Origin: Lingula anatina
Taxonomy: Eukaryota > Brachiopoda > Lingulata > Lingulida > Lingulidae
NCBI RefSeq assembly: GCF_001039355.2
Contig: NW_019773741.1
Span: 8,743-54,544, forward strand
Direction: 5' to 3'
Length of the DNA stretch: 45,802 nucleotides
How positions within the stretch are numbered: the first letter of the stretch is position 1; every line of letters starts with the position of its first letter. Both the position numbers and the translations under genes were made by a program. Under the pieces are notes generated by a model. The model ran no database searches. It was not told the DNA's origin and saw only the letters and a program-made list of their open reading frames with translations. Shown in pieces: positions 14,566-24,240 of the stretch.

Positions 14566-15534
14566 TTTCAGAGAAGAACCATCTACTCTTTAATTTTACT
14601 GAACCCCCCTCCCCTTCATCCACCAACACACCCTGTTTTAATATCCAGCATCATTTTATATTTATTTTAGATTATTAAAAAAAAATATTTACAGCAGGTG
14701 CATCTGTTGAAAGTAGACATACGTGATAAGTTAACAAAGGTAAATAAAAGTGAACAAGTTTAATTAAAGCTCTAAGTTGTGACTAGAATACATTTATAAA
14801 GACTGTACCTTGAATAAATACAGAATGGAATGTAGTTATTCAAATACTTTCCACTTAAAAAACAATGTTTAGAGATCTTGTAAATGGTTTTTTGCATCTG
14901 CCTTGGCTATCAAATCATGTGTCAAAATAAGATGCATGTATTTTTTATTCGTAAATTTTTAATTATAAATTAGGTATGCGCCAGAGTCTGTGAACTATGG
15001 TACATTTTCCCATGCTAGTGATGTGTGGAGTTATGGCGTCACTCTGTGGGAAATGTTCTCATTTGGAGAGCAACCCTATGGAGAGATGAATGGGGCACAG
15101 GTAATATTTCTGTTTTTTTTTTTCTTGGTTGTCAGCTGAGAGGCAGGTTTAGCTTCTCCCACACTATGCATCTTGATCTTCAGCCCTTCGTTTGTTCGCA
15201 CCATAACTTTCTGTTCTGTTTACTTTCTTCTTACACCAGTGGTTGAACATTGCATTCTCTTACATATTTCTATCAATATATCATTAATGTTTTAAAATGA
15301 TATAATTATGTTTTGGGAAATGCTCTGAATTGGACATTTTCCCTTTGAAAGAGATGAATAGTGTGTGTGTAGCTCTAAATTGTACTGGAGACAATATATT
15401 TGTGTTAAATAAAAAAAAAATAGAAAGAACGATACTTGCTGAATACCCCATATGGTTTATAATTTCCTACTAGTTTTTATGTCCTTTAAATTCAAATATT
15501 CTGTCTACATTAATTGTAAAACTACTCATTCAGA

Positions 15535-15583
<49 letters not shown>

Positions 15584-15963
15584 GTAATGATTATATTAAT
15601 TTAATGTTTATCAAATCAGAACAGTTTAACCAGTTCCCAAATATATGCGTAAACAATGGGGCTGAAACTCTTTAGAGGGTCATTAGAGGTTTTCACAAAT
15701 GAGTGCTGTGTTAAACACTGCATTAGAATAATCAAATACTTTTAACCACAATACATTTTTTTTTTTTGATGCAGGTGATAGCACTAATTGAAAAAGGTGG
15801 TCGTCTTCAGATCCCAGAAAGGTGCCCTGAGAAGGTGTATGACATCATGTTGCAGTGCTGGGACTATGACGACAAGAACAGACCCACTTTTCAACAACTC
15901 AATGAACATTTTGCAATGGACCCCGAGTATGCAACGACTAGAGACTTGGTCAAGGGAAGATGA
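1126..15963 (+). CDS. Shark: SHARK-like SH2-ankyrin-SH2 tyrosine kinase (19 exons)
   Basis: Exons: 1126-1351, 7016-7171, 7825-7968, 8438-8509, 8708-8823, 9253-9393, 9722-10033, 10335-10455, 10805-10855, 11283-11506, 11822-11851, 11938-12078, 12320-12413, 12950-13020, 13355-13501, 13795-13983, 14403-14494, 14974-15100, 15775-15963. All introns are GT-AG and the sum is 2643 nt, giving 880 residues. Domains in order: SH2 at about 59-150 (FLVR arginine R86), about five ankyrin repeats at 163-318, a second SH2 at 335-428 (FLVR arginine R362), a proline-rich linker at about 450-580 with PPPPPP and basic stretches, and a tyrosine kinase at about 605-875. Kinase residues present: glycine loop G614-x-G616, K639 (VAVK), E656, HRDLAARN (D732, N737), DFG (D750) and activation-loop Y763/Y764, so it should be active. 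The architecture is that of Drosophila Shark and Hydra HTK16, cytoplasmic kinases acting in epithelial signalling and, in flies, downstream of the Draper engulfment receptor. Vertebrates lack it. Length is within the family range. Alternative exons cannot be excluded. Confidence 0.95.
1644..1876. repeat. Long palindrome with AT core
   Basis: The left arm (1644 to about 1735) and right arm (about 1788-1876) are near-perfect reverse complements of about 90 bp, differing by a 2-bp indel and a substitution near the GAGAG stretch. The centre is AT repeats plus an extra direct copy of the inner arm end (TTTTAGTGGAATATAT). It could extrude as a hairpin. It resembles a MITE inserted in AT repeats. 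Confidence 0.8.
1872..1942. repeat. (AT)n microsatellite
   Basis: About 35 uninterrupted AT units. Similar tracts at 1735-1758, 2120-2171, 7264-7320 (intron 2 of the kinase) and 24176-24236 (intron 6 of the P450) often flank MITE-like units, consistent with TA target preference. Confidence 0.95.
1978..2121. mobile_element. Small MITE-like element between AT repeats
   Basis: The left end reads CAGGGACGGATT and the right end is the complement of TAGGGGCGGATTT, giving short imperfect terminal inverted repeats on a 144-bp unit. Both sides are AT repeats, as expected for TA target sites. A partial direct copy of the left end occurs at 1943-1957. Internal CCGTCTTCC repeats (about 2025, 2081) are present. 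No coding capacity. Confidence 0.5.
2851..3105. mobile_element. MITE-like unit with GGCGGA termini
   Basis: The left tip CAGAGGCGGATCC and the complement of the right tip (CAGCGGCGGAGTT) form short inverted repeats. Inside is GGGCGAACGGTGCCATTTG, which recurs in intron 6 of the P450 gene at about 24046, together with matching downstream sequence (ATTTCAAG, GGGGACCAGAA). These are therefore two copies of one dispersed family. Confidence 0.6.
3623..4640 (+). pseudogene. Degenerate Tc1-like transposase
   Basis: Fragments in different frames match Tc1-family transposase. An N-terminal helix-turn-helix segment is at about 3760-3910 ([20 protein letters not shown], then RPRPGRP). A DDE-domain segment is at 4226-4507, including [20 protein letters not shown] and LPWPTKYP followed by a stop where the family has SPDLNPIENLW. 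Frameshifts and stops separate the pieces, so it is dead. A sequence matching the inner end of the terminal repeat of the intact-ended element at 34776 (TTTAATATGGAATATT) occurs near 3431-3448, suggesting the same subfamily. Confidence 0.8.
6820..6858. repeat. Compound poly-C / (AC)n tract
   Basis: A run of C followed by ten AC units in intron 1 of the kinase. Other CA/GT microsatellites lie at 10521-10557 and 14521-14562 (kinase introns), about 18436-18472 and 31190-31221. Confidence 0.9.
15537..15583. repeat. (TTA)n microsatellite
   Basis: About 15 TTA units in the last intron of the kinase gene. Related trinucleotide tracts are at 20202-20223 and 20358-20396 upstream of the P450 and at 27451-27492 downstream of it. 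Confidence 0.95.
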
Positions 15964-16096
15964 TAGAGGAACTGTTACCATGGCAACAGCGTGAAACTTG
16001 GTCAGGGGATGATGATAATAATGAAACTGTTACCATGGCAACAGCCAGAGACTTGGTCAAGGGAAGATGTCAGAGGAACTGTTACCATGGCAACAA
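15941..16096 (+). repeat. Three-unit tandem repeat spanning stop codon, with X-box motifs
   Basis: Units begin at 15941, 15993 and 16048 (periods 52 and 55 bp), each starting GARACTTGGTCA and ending in GTTACCATGGCAAC. The first unit overlaps the last seven codons and stop of the kinase; the other two lie in the 3' UTR. The 14-bp motif at 15974-15987, 16029-16042 and 16081-16094 is a perfect match to the RFX X-box palindrome (GTTNCC-AT-GGNAAC). Function as a binding site is not shown by sequence. Confidence 0.85.
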
Positions 16097-18433
16097 CTTC
16101 ATTGTACACAGCCTAGTTCATGGCTGTCAAATGTGGGTGCTAGTTATAAGTGATCATGGCTTGAAAAAAAGTCCCAGAGATTCTATACAAGTAGGTTTTA
16201 GCTCAACATTTTTATCTCCGTTTCACATGCTTCCTAGAGGAATATTTGAACATTTAAACCACTAGTCTATAGTTAACCAGTAAATATCATACATACACAA
16301 GAAAAGTATTTCTAATTGATAGGTATACTGAAAAGAAGACAATGATTTTGCCACTGAAGGATCATCAGGGTATCAATAAGTCATATTATTTTACAAGGAA
16401 GTGCATTGGCAGAGAGTATTATGTGTTCTTTGATAAAATGATACTGTAAGATGGTGGAGCAGCTACTAAAAAAAGACATTATTTGATATCTGGAAAGCAG
16501 GATGCACTGAAACATACTGACATGTATTTGTTTGATGTATGCAAAACGTGAGCTTCTTTCAAAAAAAAAAAATTGATCCATATTTCTAGTGATTAGTTTA
16601 CATTTAATGAATGGGCTTTCGTATGTCATAAACAAAGCTTTCATTAGCAAATATACCTTCAGATTAAAGGGTTTCTTTTGAATATACATATTTTCTGTCC
16701 ATATAGTTTTTATCATAATTACATAGAAATAACTTTAAAGTTCTCTGCCAGGACGTATGTGAATTTTAACATCATTGCTTGTATTCTGATGTTTTTATAG
16801 TTTGTATCAAACATGCTTTCAAGTTATTTCCCTAATATAATGTAGTTTACAGAAGGGGAACAGCTTTTAGTAGAGTCTTTGTCCACTTGATATTTTATTT
16901 TTTATATATTATGATTTCTTCATTGGGGGAATTTTCACATTTTACCAAGAGTGGTTTATTTTTTTAAACCAGCCATATTTAGAAAAGGACATATACTTGT
17001 TAATTGACCTCCAAGAAAACTGAGCTATAAAAGGGTTGTGTAAAAATAATGGTGTGAAATTATAACAGTTAAAGAGCAATTCACATGAGATTACTGTTTA
17101 AAACATTTGTCTGGTTAGAACTGTACAGTTAGAAATTTTCAACTATTTTGTCGATGATGGTACTAGAATAATATTAGAATTAAAATAATAATTGTAGGTG
17201 TTGTAAAAAAATTACTTAATGTTTTAATAGAGGGGGGGGGGAGGTATTATTCGCCAAAATCAATTTGAAAGTTAAGTTACAGGGAACACGTGACTTTCTA
17301 CAAGCAATCTGTAGGTCCTACAAGGTACAATAATAGTCATTCCTTTTGTCAAAATGTGCACAAATATATTGTTTGTCAAATTACGTGTTGATGCTTCTTT
17401 GATTAAATCATTTGTATTCATACTAGTACATGTCAGATCTAGTATTTTGCTAATGGAGGGAACAGATGGGTAATGTGTTTGTGTGTCTTCACCCGGCGGC
17501 ATTAAAAAAAGTTGACGGCATTTTTGCGGTACAAACTGCGAAAAGTTGCTGGTTTCTTCTCGTTCGTCCCTGAAGAGAAGAGGATATCTAGACCTGAGCT
17601 AATGAGTAGTTTTTTTTTTTGAGGGGGGTGGGGGGGGGGGTAGACACGAGGTGTACTATTCTTGCACTGGTTCAGCCACATTTGCCAGTACTAAAACGTG
17701 TAGAATTTTTATGGCGGGCGAAACCGCCTTTTGTTCTGTATGGGGAGTATTTAAAATTTTTTTTTCCGGGGGGGGGGGGGGGGGGGAGGTTCAGTATTTA
17801 CAAGTAACTTTATGAATTATTAGACCTGATGCTACTGCAGCGTGATGTTTAACATTATTTACATACTGATTTTGGCCAGCCGTGTTGATTTAACAGAGGT
17901 TAAATCAGTATTGACTTAACCTCTGTTATGCTGTTAACTCAAATCCAAGGGGTATTAGCTAAATAACATTAAAATATTTAAAAGGCATTAAATTAGAGCA
18001 AGAATCGACCAACAGGCCTGTGGTATAGTATGCGCCGGACTTTAGCTCTAGTTGTGTTGTCAACGAACTTTTATTCGACTGTGTCTGTTTCAACCTGTGT
18101 GTAATTGTTGTGCCTCCTGCTATGGCGGTGCAAGTGAAATGACAAATGAATATTTTACATTTAATTTGATGTAATTATGATGAAGGCCACGTACTCCCAA
18201 GTTCATCGCGAGTGATCTTATGCTATGCCGCAGCGTTACTCTACCATAGTTATATTACCACCATCTATCTTCCTCACCCTGCCCCTCCCACCCAATGACC
18301 CAGTGTTAATTCCAAGCACCGTTACGGTACGGGACTGGCTGTTAGCTCGGATCTAGGTATCTGCTACGGGGAAGGAGCGATGTAGGTGTTTGTGTGTGCA
18401 CGAGTGTGTGTGTGTGTTTATGTTTGCACGCGT

Positions 18434-18475
<42 letters not shown>

Positions 18476-18544
18476 TGGAGGGAGGAGGTTAAGGATAGAT
18501 GATGCCAAGGTCCACACATGTTGTTCTTGTTGTCTTGTGCTTAA
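16097..18544. other. 3' UTR remainder and intergenic DNA
   Basis: AT-rich DNA without a supported gene. It includes the unresolved end of the kinase 3' UTR, G-rich tracts at 17230, 17627 and 17767, the hairpin at 17891 and a GT microsatellite near 18436-18472. Short open frames here have no recognisable motifs. Confidence 0.6.
17891..17928. repeat. Perfect 13-bp hairpin
   Basis: TAACAGAGGTTAA and its exact reverse complement are separated by 12 nt. It lies about 1.9 kb after the kinase stop codon and is not followed by a T-run. It may be a MITE remnant. Confidence 0.6.
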
Positions 18545-20260
18545 TTGTGAAGTGTATGTCATGGAAAGCCTTCCCTCTGATCATCACCACAATAAATTTT
18601 CAATGTTTTTTGTTCCAGGCTCATTGATCTGAACTCAAAGTTGGCATTAATTTTTTATCACTCTTTTCCAACAGACATTAAGTGATAATGGCGTAATTAT
18701 TGTATAACAACGTGCGAAGTCTTGCTTGCCAAATACTACGTAAAATACATATAACAATCCACTAGGCGGGCACTTTCAGCACAACACGTGGCTTTTTAAA
18801 ATGTATAGTCTGAGACGGGTGGATGAGACCAACATGATAGTACGTCACCTTTTACGTTGAAACCAAGTCTAATATTTGAATGAGGCGTCACCACAATGAT
18901 GAACAGAGGTGCTAGTGACATCGTGAAAGAAAGGAGTATTGGAGTATGCAGTAACTGGACTCCGAAATTTTAGGACGTGAAAAGGTATTTATGAAATAGC
19001 AAGAAATGTATTGACGTTTTGGTGCTTGAACAAGCTTTTATCAAACAAGCTTTATTAGCATAAATTTACACGTCATTTATGAATGACGCCATGATTATGG
19101 TTAAAATTGTAGTAAAACTGTATCTCTGTTATCTCTTTTACCTGAATAACTGAATGCAAAAATGCAAACACAGATGAAAAAAATGGTCAAGAAAAGACTC
19201 ATTTTATTTAACAAAACTTCTTAAATTGAAAAGGCGAATCTGTAGAAAAAATGACAGTTAAGTCAGAAAATGCACAGAGGTAAAAATGTCGAAAAAACAG
19301 TAAGTGTTATGGGTAACATCATAGAATTTCCGCACGGTTATTCTCGGGCAAAGTACAGAAATGACATGGGGAAAATGCGGAAGATAAATTATGGTACGGT
19401 GAAATATGGTTAAAAATTAAGACCAATGCGCGTAAATTACTTTAGCTTCACAGAAAACAGTGTTATAGTGACAAATAACGAGTTTTGAGCTTTCGAGTTT
19501 TATTCACCGACTCTATTTCATACAATTTCACACGTATCTAAACTCTATTTCTCAGTACTAATCATGCATTAACTTTGCGTGATTACAAGGAATTTTCCAT
19601 TATCATGTTGCAAACCACCATTCAACATTTCCTTATAAGGTAATTTATAAAAAAATTGTTTTCAATGTAAAATGCTTGGACCATACCCATCGTTAGTTTG
19701 CATGTTTTTAACACGCGTCAGAAACTATTGAGAAATTAACCAATTAAATCGAACTATGTGACTTTGACATGTTCCATCTTTTCCTACCACGAAAACAATT
19801 TCTGCATTTGTTGACACTTGAAGAACCTAACTTACACTAAATAACACCCTATCCTTTTACTCAATTCATTCTGTTTCAATTATTATTTGCAATAAGTGAA
19901 AATTTAAGTCATTTGCTTTACAACAACACAAATCCTGAAACACTTGCTAAGTACAACCAAACTTGTCGTCGCGTTCAATGATATACCTGAAAGGCACTGT
20001 TAAAAGGTGAATTATGCATAAGAAAAGGCAATTGCGACTGGGGTTGACTCGTTGCAAATAATAGCCTCGAAACGAGTTAAGATATCGATATAAGCACGCG
20101 GTCGCAAATTGCGACGCCTTCGAGTTAGGCAGTGGTGCTGATTGACATGACCTGATGAATTGGAACTCCGTGTTAAAATGTCGTATATTATAGTTTAAAG
20201 ATAATTATTATTATTATTATTATGAAAATTTATCTGTGTAGTCCTAGGATATGATTTAGG

Positions 20261-20351
20261 TATTAAACTTTTCAATTTCTACACTAAAAATATCATCATA
20301 AAAATGTCAGGTATAGCTCTATTTTTAGTGTAGAAATTGAAAAATGTAATA
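20261..20351. repeat. Inverted repeat with 31-bp arms
   Basis: Arms 20261-20291 and 20321-20351 pair at 29 of 31 positions (core TCAATTTCTACACTAAAAAT) around a 29-nt loop, and ATT repeats flank both sides. It sits about 440 bp before the P450 start and is absent from the downstream duplicate, so it is probably a recent MITE insertion. Confidence 0.7.
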
Positions 20352-20356
20352 CTTGA

Positions 20357-20397
<41 letters not shown>

Positions 20398-20666
20398 ATG
20401 TAATGTATTAATTATAATTATTACTATTTTAACGATGTAGCATATTTCTTGTAGTTTAATACTTTAAAAGGCACAAAGGCCTATATACTAATGGATTAAA
20501 ATGTCCCCATGCAGTGACGCCTAGTGATCCCATTACTTAAATATCTTGTGACATTATTGAAGGATAAACCTGACGCGAGAATTGTTTATTGCCTAGGCAA
20601 TGTCTAGATATTTGTGTTAATAGCCCCCATATTGTCCAGGTGTTGACAGGTGAAGCGTGATAGAAC

Positions 20667-20673
20667 ATAAAAC
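20667..20673 (+). promoter_or_regulatory. Candidate TATA-like box of the P450 gene
   Basis: CATAAAA at this position aligns with TTATAAAA at about 28769-28776 in the duplicated promoter copy, both preceded by a GTGA-x-GCG context. Transcription would then begin near 20700, leaving about 100 nt of 5' UTR. A second TATA-like string, CATATAAATA at 20771-20780, lies only 10 nt before the first ATG and fits that start poorly. Confidence 0.35.
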
Positions 20674-20789
20674 GCTGCTACAGTATTTTGATTACATGTA
20701 TATTTAAAGATATAGAAAGAAGCCTGTTAATGTATCGTGTTCGACAGACCAATTTAGATGTGGGTCAGGGCATATAAATACGGAATACA

Positions 20790-23700
20790 ATGTATTTTCT
20801 AGGAATGATGGACATTTTAAGTGTATATGTCTGGCCTAACATGCAGGCAGTTATGGTCGGCACATTTGTATTGCTGCTGGTGATGGCATATGCACGGGGA
20901 AGGAAGTACAATCTGCCACCAGGTCCTCCACAGCTACCAATACTGGGGAATTACTTTGGTAAAATCCAGAATGATTTCTAGGACGTATTTTTTCTTAAAT
21001 GTTACTCAACGGCAGAGATGTTAATTTCTAACCTGGCTCCATTGTTTGCTATGTGATAATATTTACATTATTATTCTAAGATGAAAAAAAAAAAAAAAAA
21101 AAAACGATATGTATTTGCAATATGAAATAGATATGTAATTGGTCGGTTTAATGAGAGAAGACCTATTTTTATTTTAGATGTATATAAAGTGTTAGATATT
21201 TCAACAACATGATATTAACGTATTGGAGATGATATTTTATTTCAGCTTTTACGAAAGACCAAAGGTTGTTCACGGTTTTTGAGGAAATGACCAAGAAATA
21301 TGGAGACATATTCACGGTAAACTTGGGTAAGTCTAATTTGAAATCAAATTTTATAATCACAATGCTTGCATTTAAACGCAACAGATGAAGGTATAGGACA
21401 TTTGCCTTCACACATACATGGGCGTATCGGAAATCAAAGGAGAACTCAAATAAACAAAATAATTTAATTCAACAAAAATATAAAAAGGTAAAAATTTATG
21501 AAAATCACTGACTGAAGACCGCTGCGGCCAAGGGTCGCTGAGTGAAAACACCTGCTGCCGTTGCCGAAGAGTCCAGACAAACCCTGAAAATTTACCCGGC
21601 TTATAGACTTGATACGAGAACGGCAAACTGAAACTGCTCTGCATTGGGGAAGTTTAAAATTGTAGAAATGGGTGGGGGGTCGCTGACACTTGGCATTTAT
21701 GATGCTAAGTAATTGGTACAACTTTTGTGACCCGATCTAGCAAAGGGGATCCAAGATTTCCATACCGGTTATGTGCAAATAACTAATGACAAGAAAGAAG
21801 CAACTCTAGGACAGCTTATTTGCTTCAAAAAATAAAAAAAAAATGACAGAAAAGTTAATATAGTCCACAGCTGATCTTGGCCAAAACTCGTTTTCGTGTT
21901 GTAATAAAACATACACATTCTATTCTATTTTTATCCGCAGGTTTCGGACATAACTCAATTGTGGTAAGCTCAGACCATTTGGTGGATGAAATGTTGGTAG
22001 AAAAGTCAGAGGAATTTGCCGGCAGGGACACATCTCTTTGGTCGGGTATGTACTCCATACAATTATTGACTTTGGGGGTGAGGTAACCGCTTGGGTAGAT
22101 TCAACCCAAAGTTGGGGTATTCGATCAAAGCCGAAGGCTGGGGGTTGAACTTAGCCAAGAGGTGACCGAAAGGCAAATTATATAGCTGCTTTGTTTCATG
22201 AATACGCATGTAAAGATAACTGAAAGCGAATTTCAGAATAATAATATTTTTGGGGTAAATATGTATTTCATGAAAAGAACGTATGGGCATTATGAGAGAA
22301 CAGCAGATTTCAGGTAATGAAATTCTTTGACAGTCTTTGTAATTTTAAGCTCCTTTATGACCGTGATTGTATTTGACAGGAGTTAGTCGCAGCTCTAACC
22401 CAATTTAATTTTGCCTATTAAGTACAAACATTTTATTTCAATATTGTGCAAATTCGACTTTGGGTTGTGATTTTAGTTAATAATCTACTAATATTATTAC
22501 CATTATTATTATTATTCTTATTTCGTAAGGTTACTTATCTGACAGGAAACCGATAAATTTACTTACATGACGTGATCATTGAAATAAACCACACCCCGTA
22601 TTCGGTAAAATGTACTAAAAGGATATGTAACTATCAGTTTAAACTATTATGTCAGTCTTAACAATGATTCTGTATAATTGATATTCCAACTTTCTGAAAA
22701 TGTATTGCCCCATTGCAGCTTACCTGCTTTCCGATGGTCACAAGGACATCGCGTTTGCTGATTACTGTCCTATGTGGGCATTACAGAGAAACATGGCGGT
22801 CAAAGGTCTCAGGTAAATCTGTTTAGGGAGGAAAGTCAATTTGCTTTTTTTTTTGGGGGGGGGGGGGGGGGTTTGTTCTAACATGAACGAATAAATAGTG
22901 TATTCTGTTGATTTGGAGTCAATTCGATGCATTTTGATCTCTTCAGGGAATAATTATAAAAAGGCGAGGATTATTAACCATATATGAAGTTACTGGTGTA
23001 AGCTTATTACAACAAAGCGTGCTAAAAACGCTTGTCGTCAATATCCGAAGGGTATTTCTCGATAGGCAAATACAAAAGACGAACTTAAACTTAAAACACA
23101 AAACTCTTCTCCATTTAGGTCATACCTCTTAAGCGGAAAGTTAAATTGTCTGGCGAAATCCGCTTTCGAAGAGGTTGCCCCTTTGTTGGCGAAACAGACT
23201 GAGCCTGTAGACGTGGATTTGTACACCACTTTACTGATATATAATATCATCTGTACGGTTGCCTTTGGTAAGAGGTAAGCTACGTACATTTCCTAATTTA
23301 ACACAGACTCTGTAAAATTGTTTGCTCAGTTGCTTTGACAGTGCGTATGTGTGTGTGTATTTCATTGATTCATATCTATATCCCTTTGCATTCATCGTCC
23401 ATTACTTATAATACATTTAGGTTTCTCTAGGAATTATTGGATGTTTTTCATTGCATTTCTTGTTAAATACATAACATAATATCGCATGAAAAATACTTTG
23501 GAGTATATAATATTTGTAACAACACACTATTAAAATGGGGGTTATCTTTTTCCTGACCTACAGCTATAAATTCGACGATCCAGAGTTTCTGTGGCTGAAA
23601 GAGAAACTGGCAGAAATTATGACCGTTTTATTTGGAAGTCGCCTGCCTGCTGACATATTACCTTTTCTTAAGCACGTCCCTATTCCGTCAACCCGCAGAG

Positions 23701-24172
23701 CAAAAGAAATTCGCAATGAGATGATTGATTTTCAAAGGCGAATGTTAAAGGAGCACGAAGCCAGTCTAAATCCAGGTAGGAGTGGATTTCTTTTTTACTT
23801 TGAAATTGTGTTTCTTTATGCTATTTATAAATGAATGTTTCAAATTTTGAAAATTTTAAAAAACTGTCGCATAGTGCATTGGTCCTGTAAACAAAATCAA
23901 TTGCTCTGGGTGTTGCTTAAAGGCTTCCTGCACGAGACAAACCCCTCTCGATTTTTCTGAAAAATTACTGTCCAGTTATTTAGGACGACATCTCACAAAA
24001 TGGATGTGGGGTACTATGTTCTTAAACAGGATTTTGATATTTTAGAGGGCGAACGGTGCCATTTGATACGGTTTAGAACTATGAATCAGCTTGTTGAAAT
24101 TCGAATTTCAAGAGGGGACCAGAAATCAAAAGGGGTACCCCCTTGACATGCCCTCTAAATTCGTCACCATAA

Positions 24173-24240
<68 letters not shown>

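Larger units (their letters stand above)
18545..20830. repeat. Upstream copy of duplicated P450 5' region
   Basis: Long stretches match 27590-28855 with moderate divergence. Examples are AACTCAAAG near 18632, TAATGGCGTAATTATTG near 18685, ACAATCCAC near 18753 and the TTTTGGTGCTT region near 19018, each in the same order in the other copy. This copy is about 1 kb longer because of interspersed insertions. It runs up to the P450 start codon. Confidence 0.75.

Noticed and set aside
16381-16716. 111-codon minus-strand open frame in the kinase 3' region
   Set aside because: No recognisable motif and low-complexity Lys/Phe/Ile content; likely chance.
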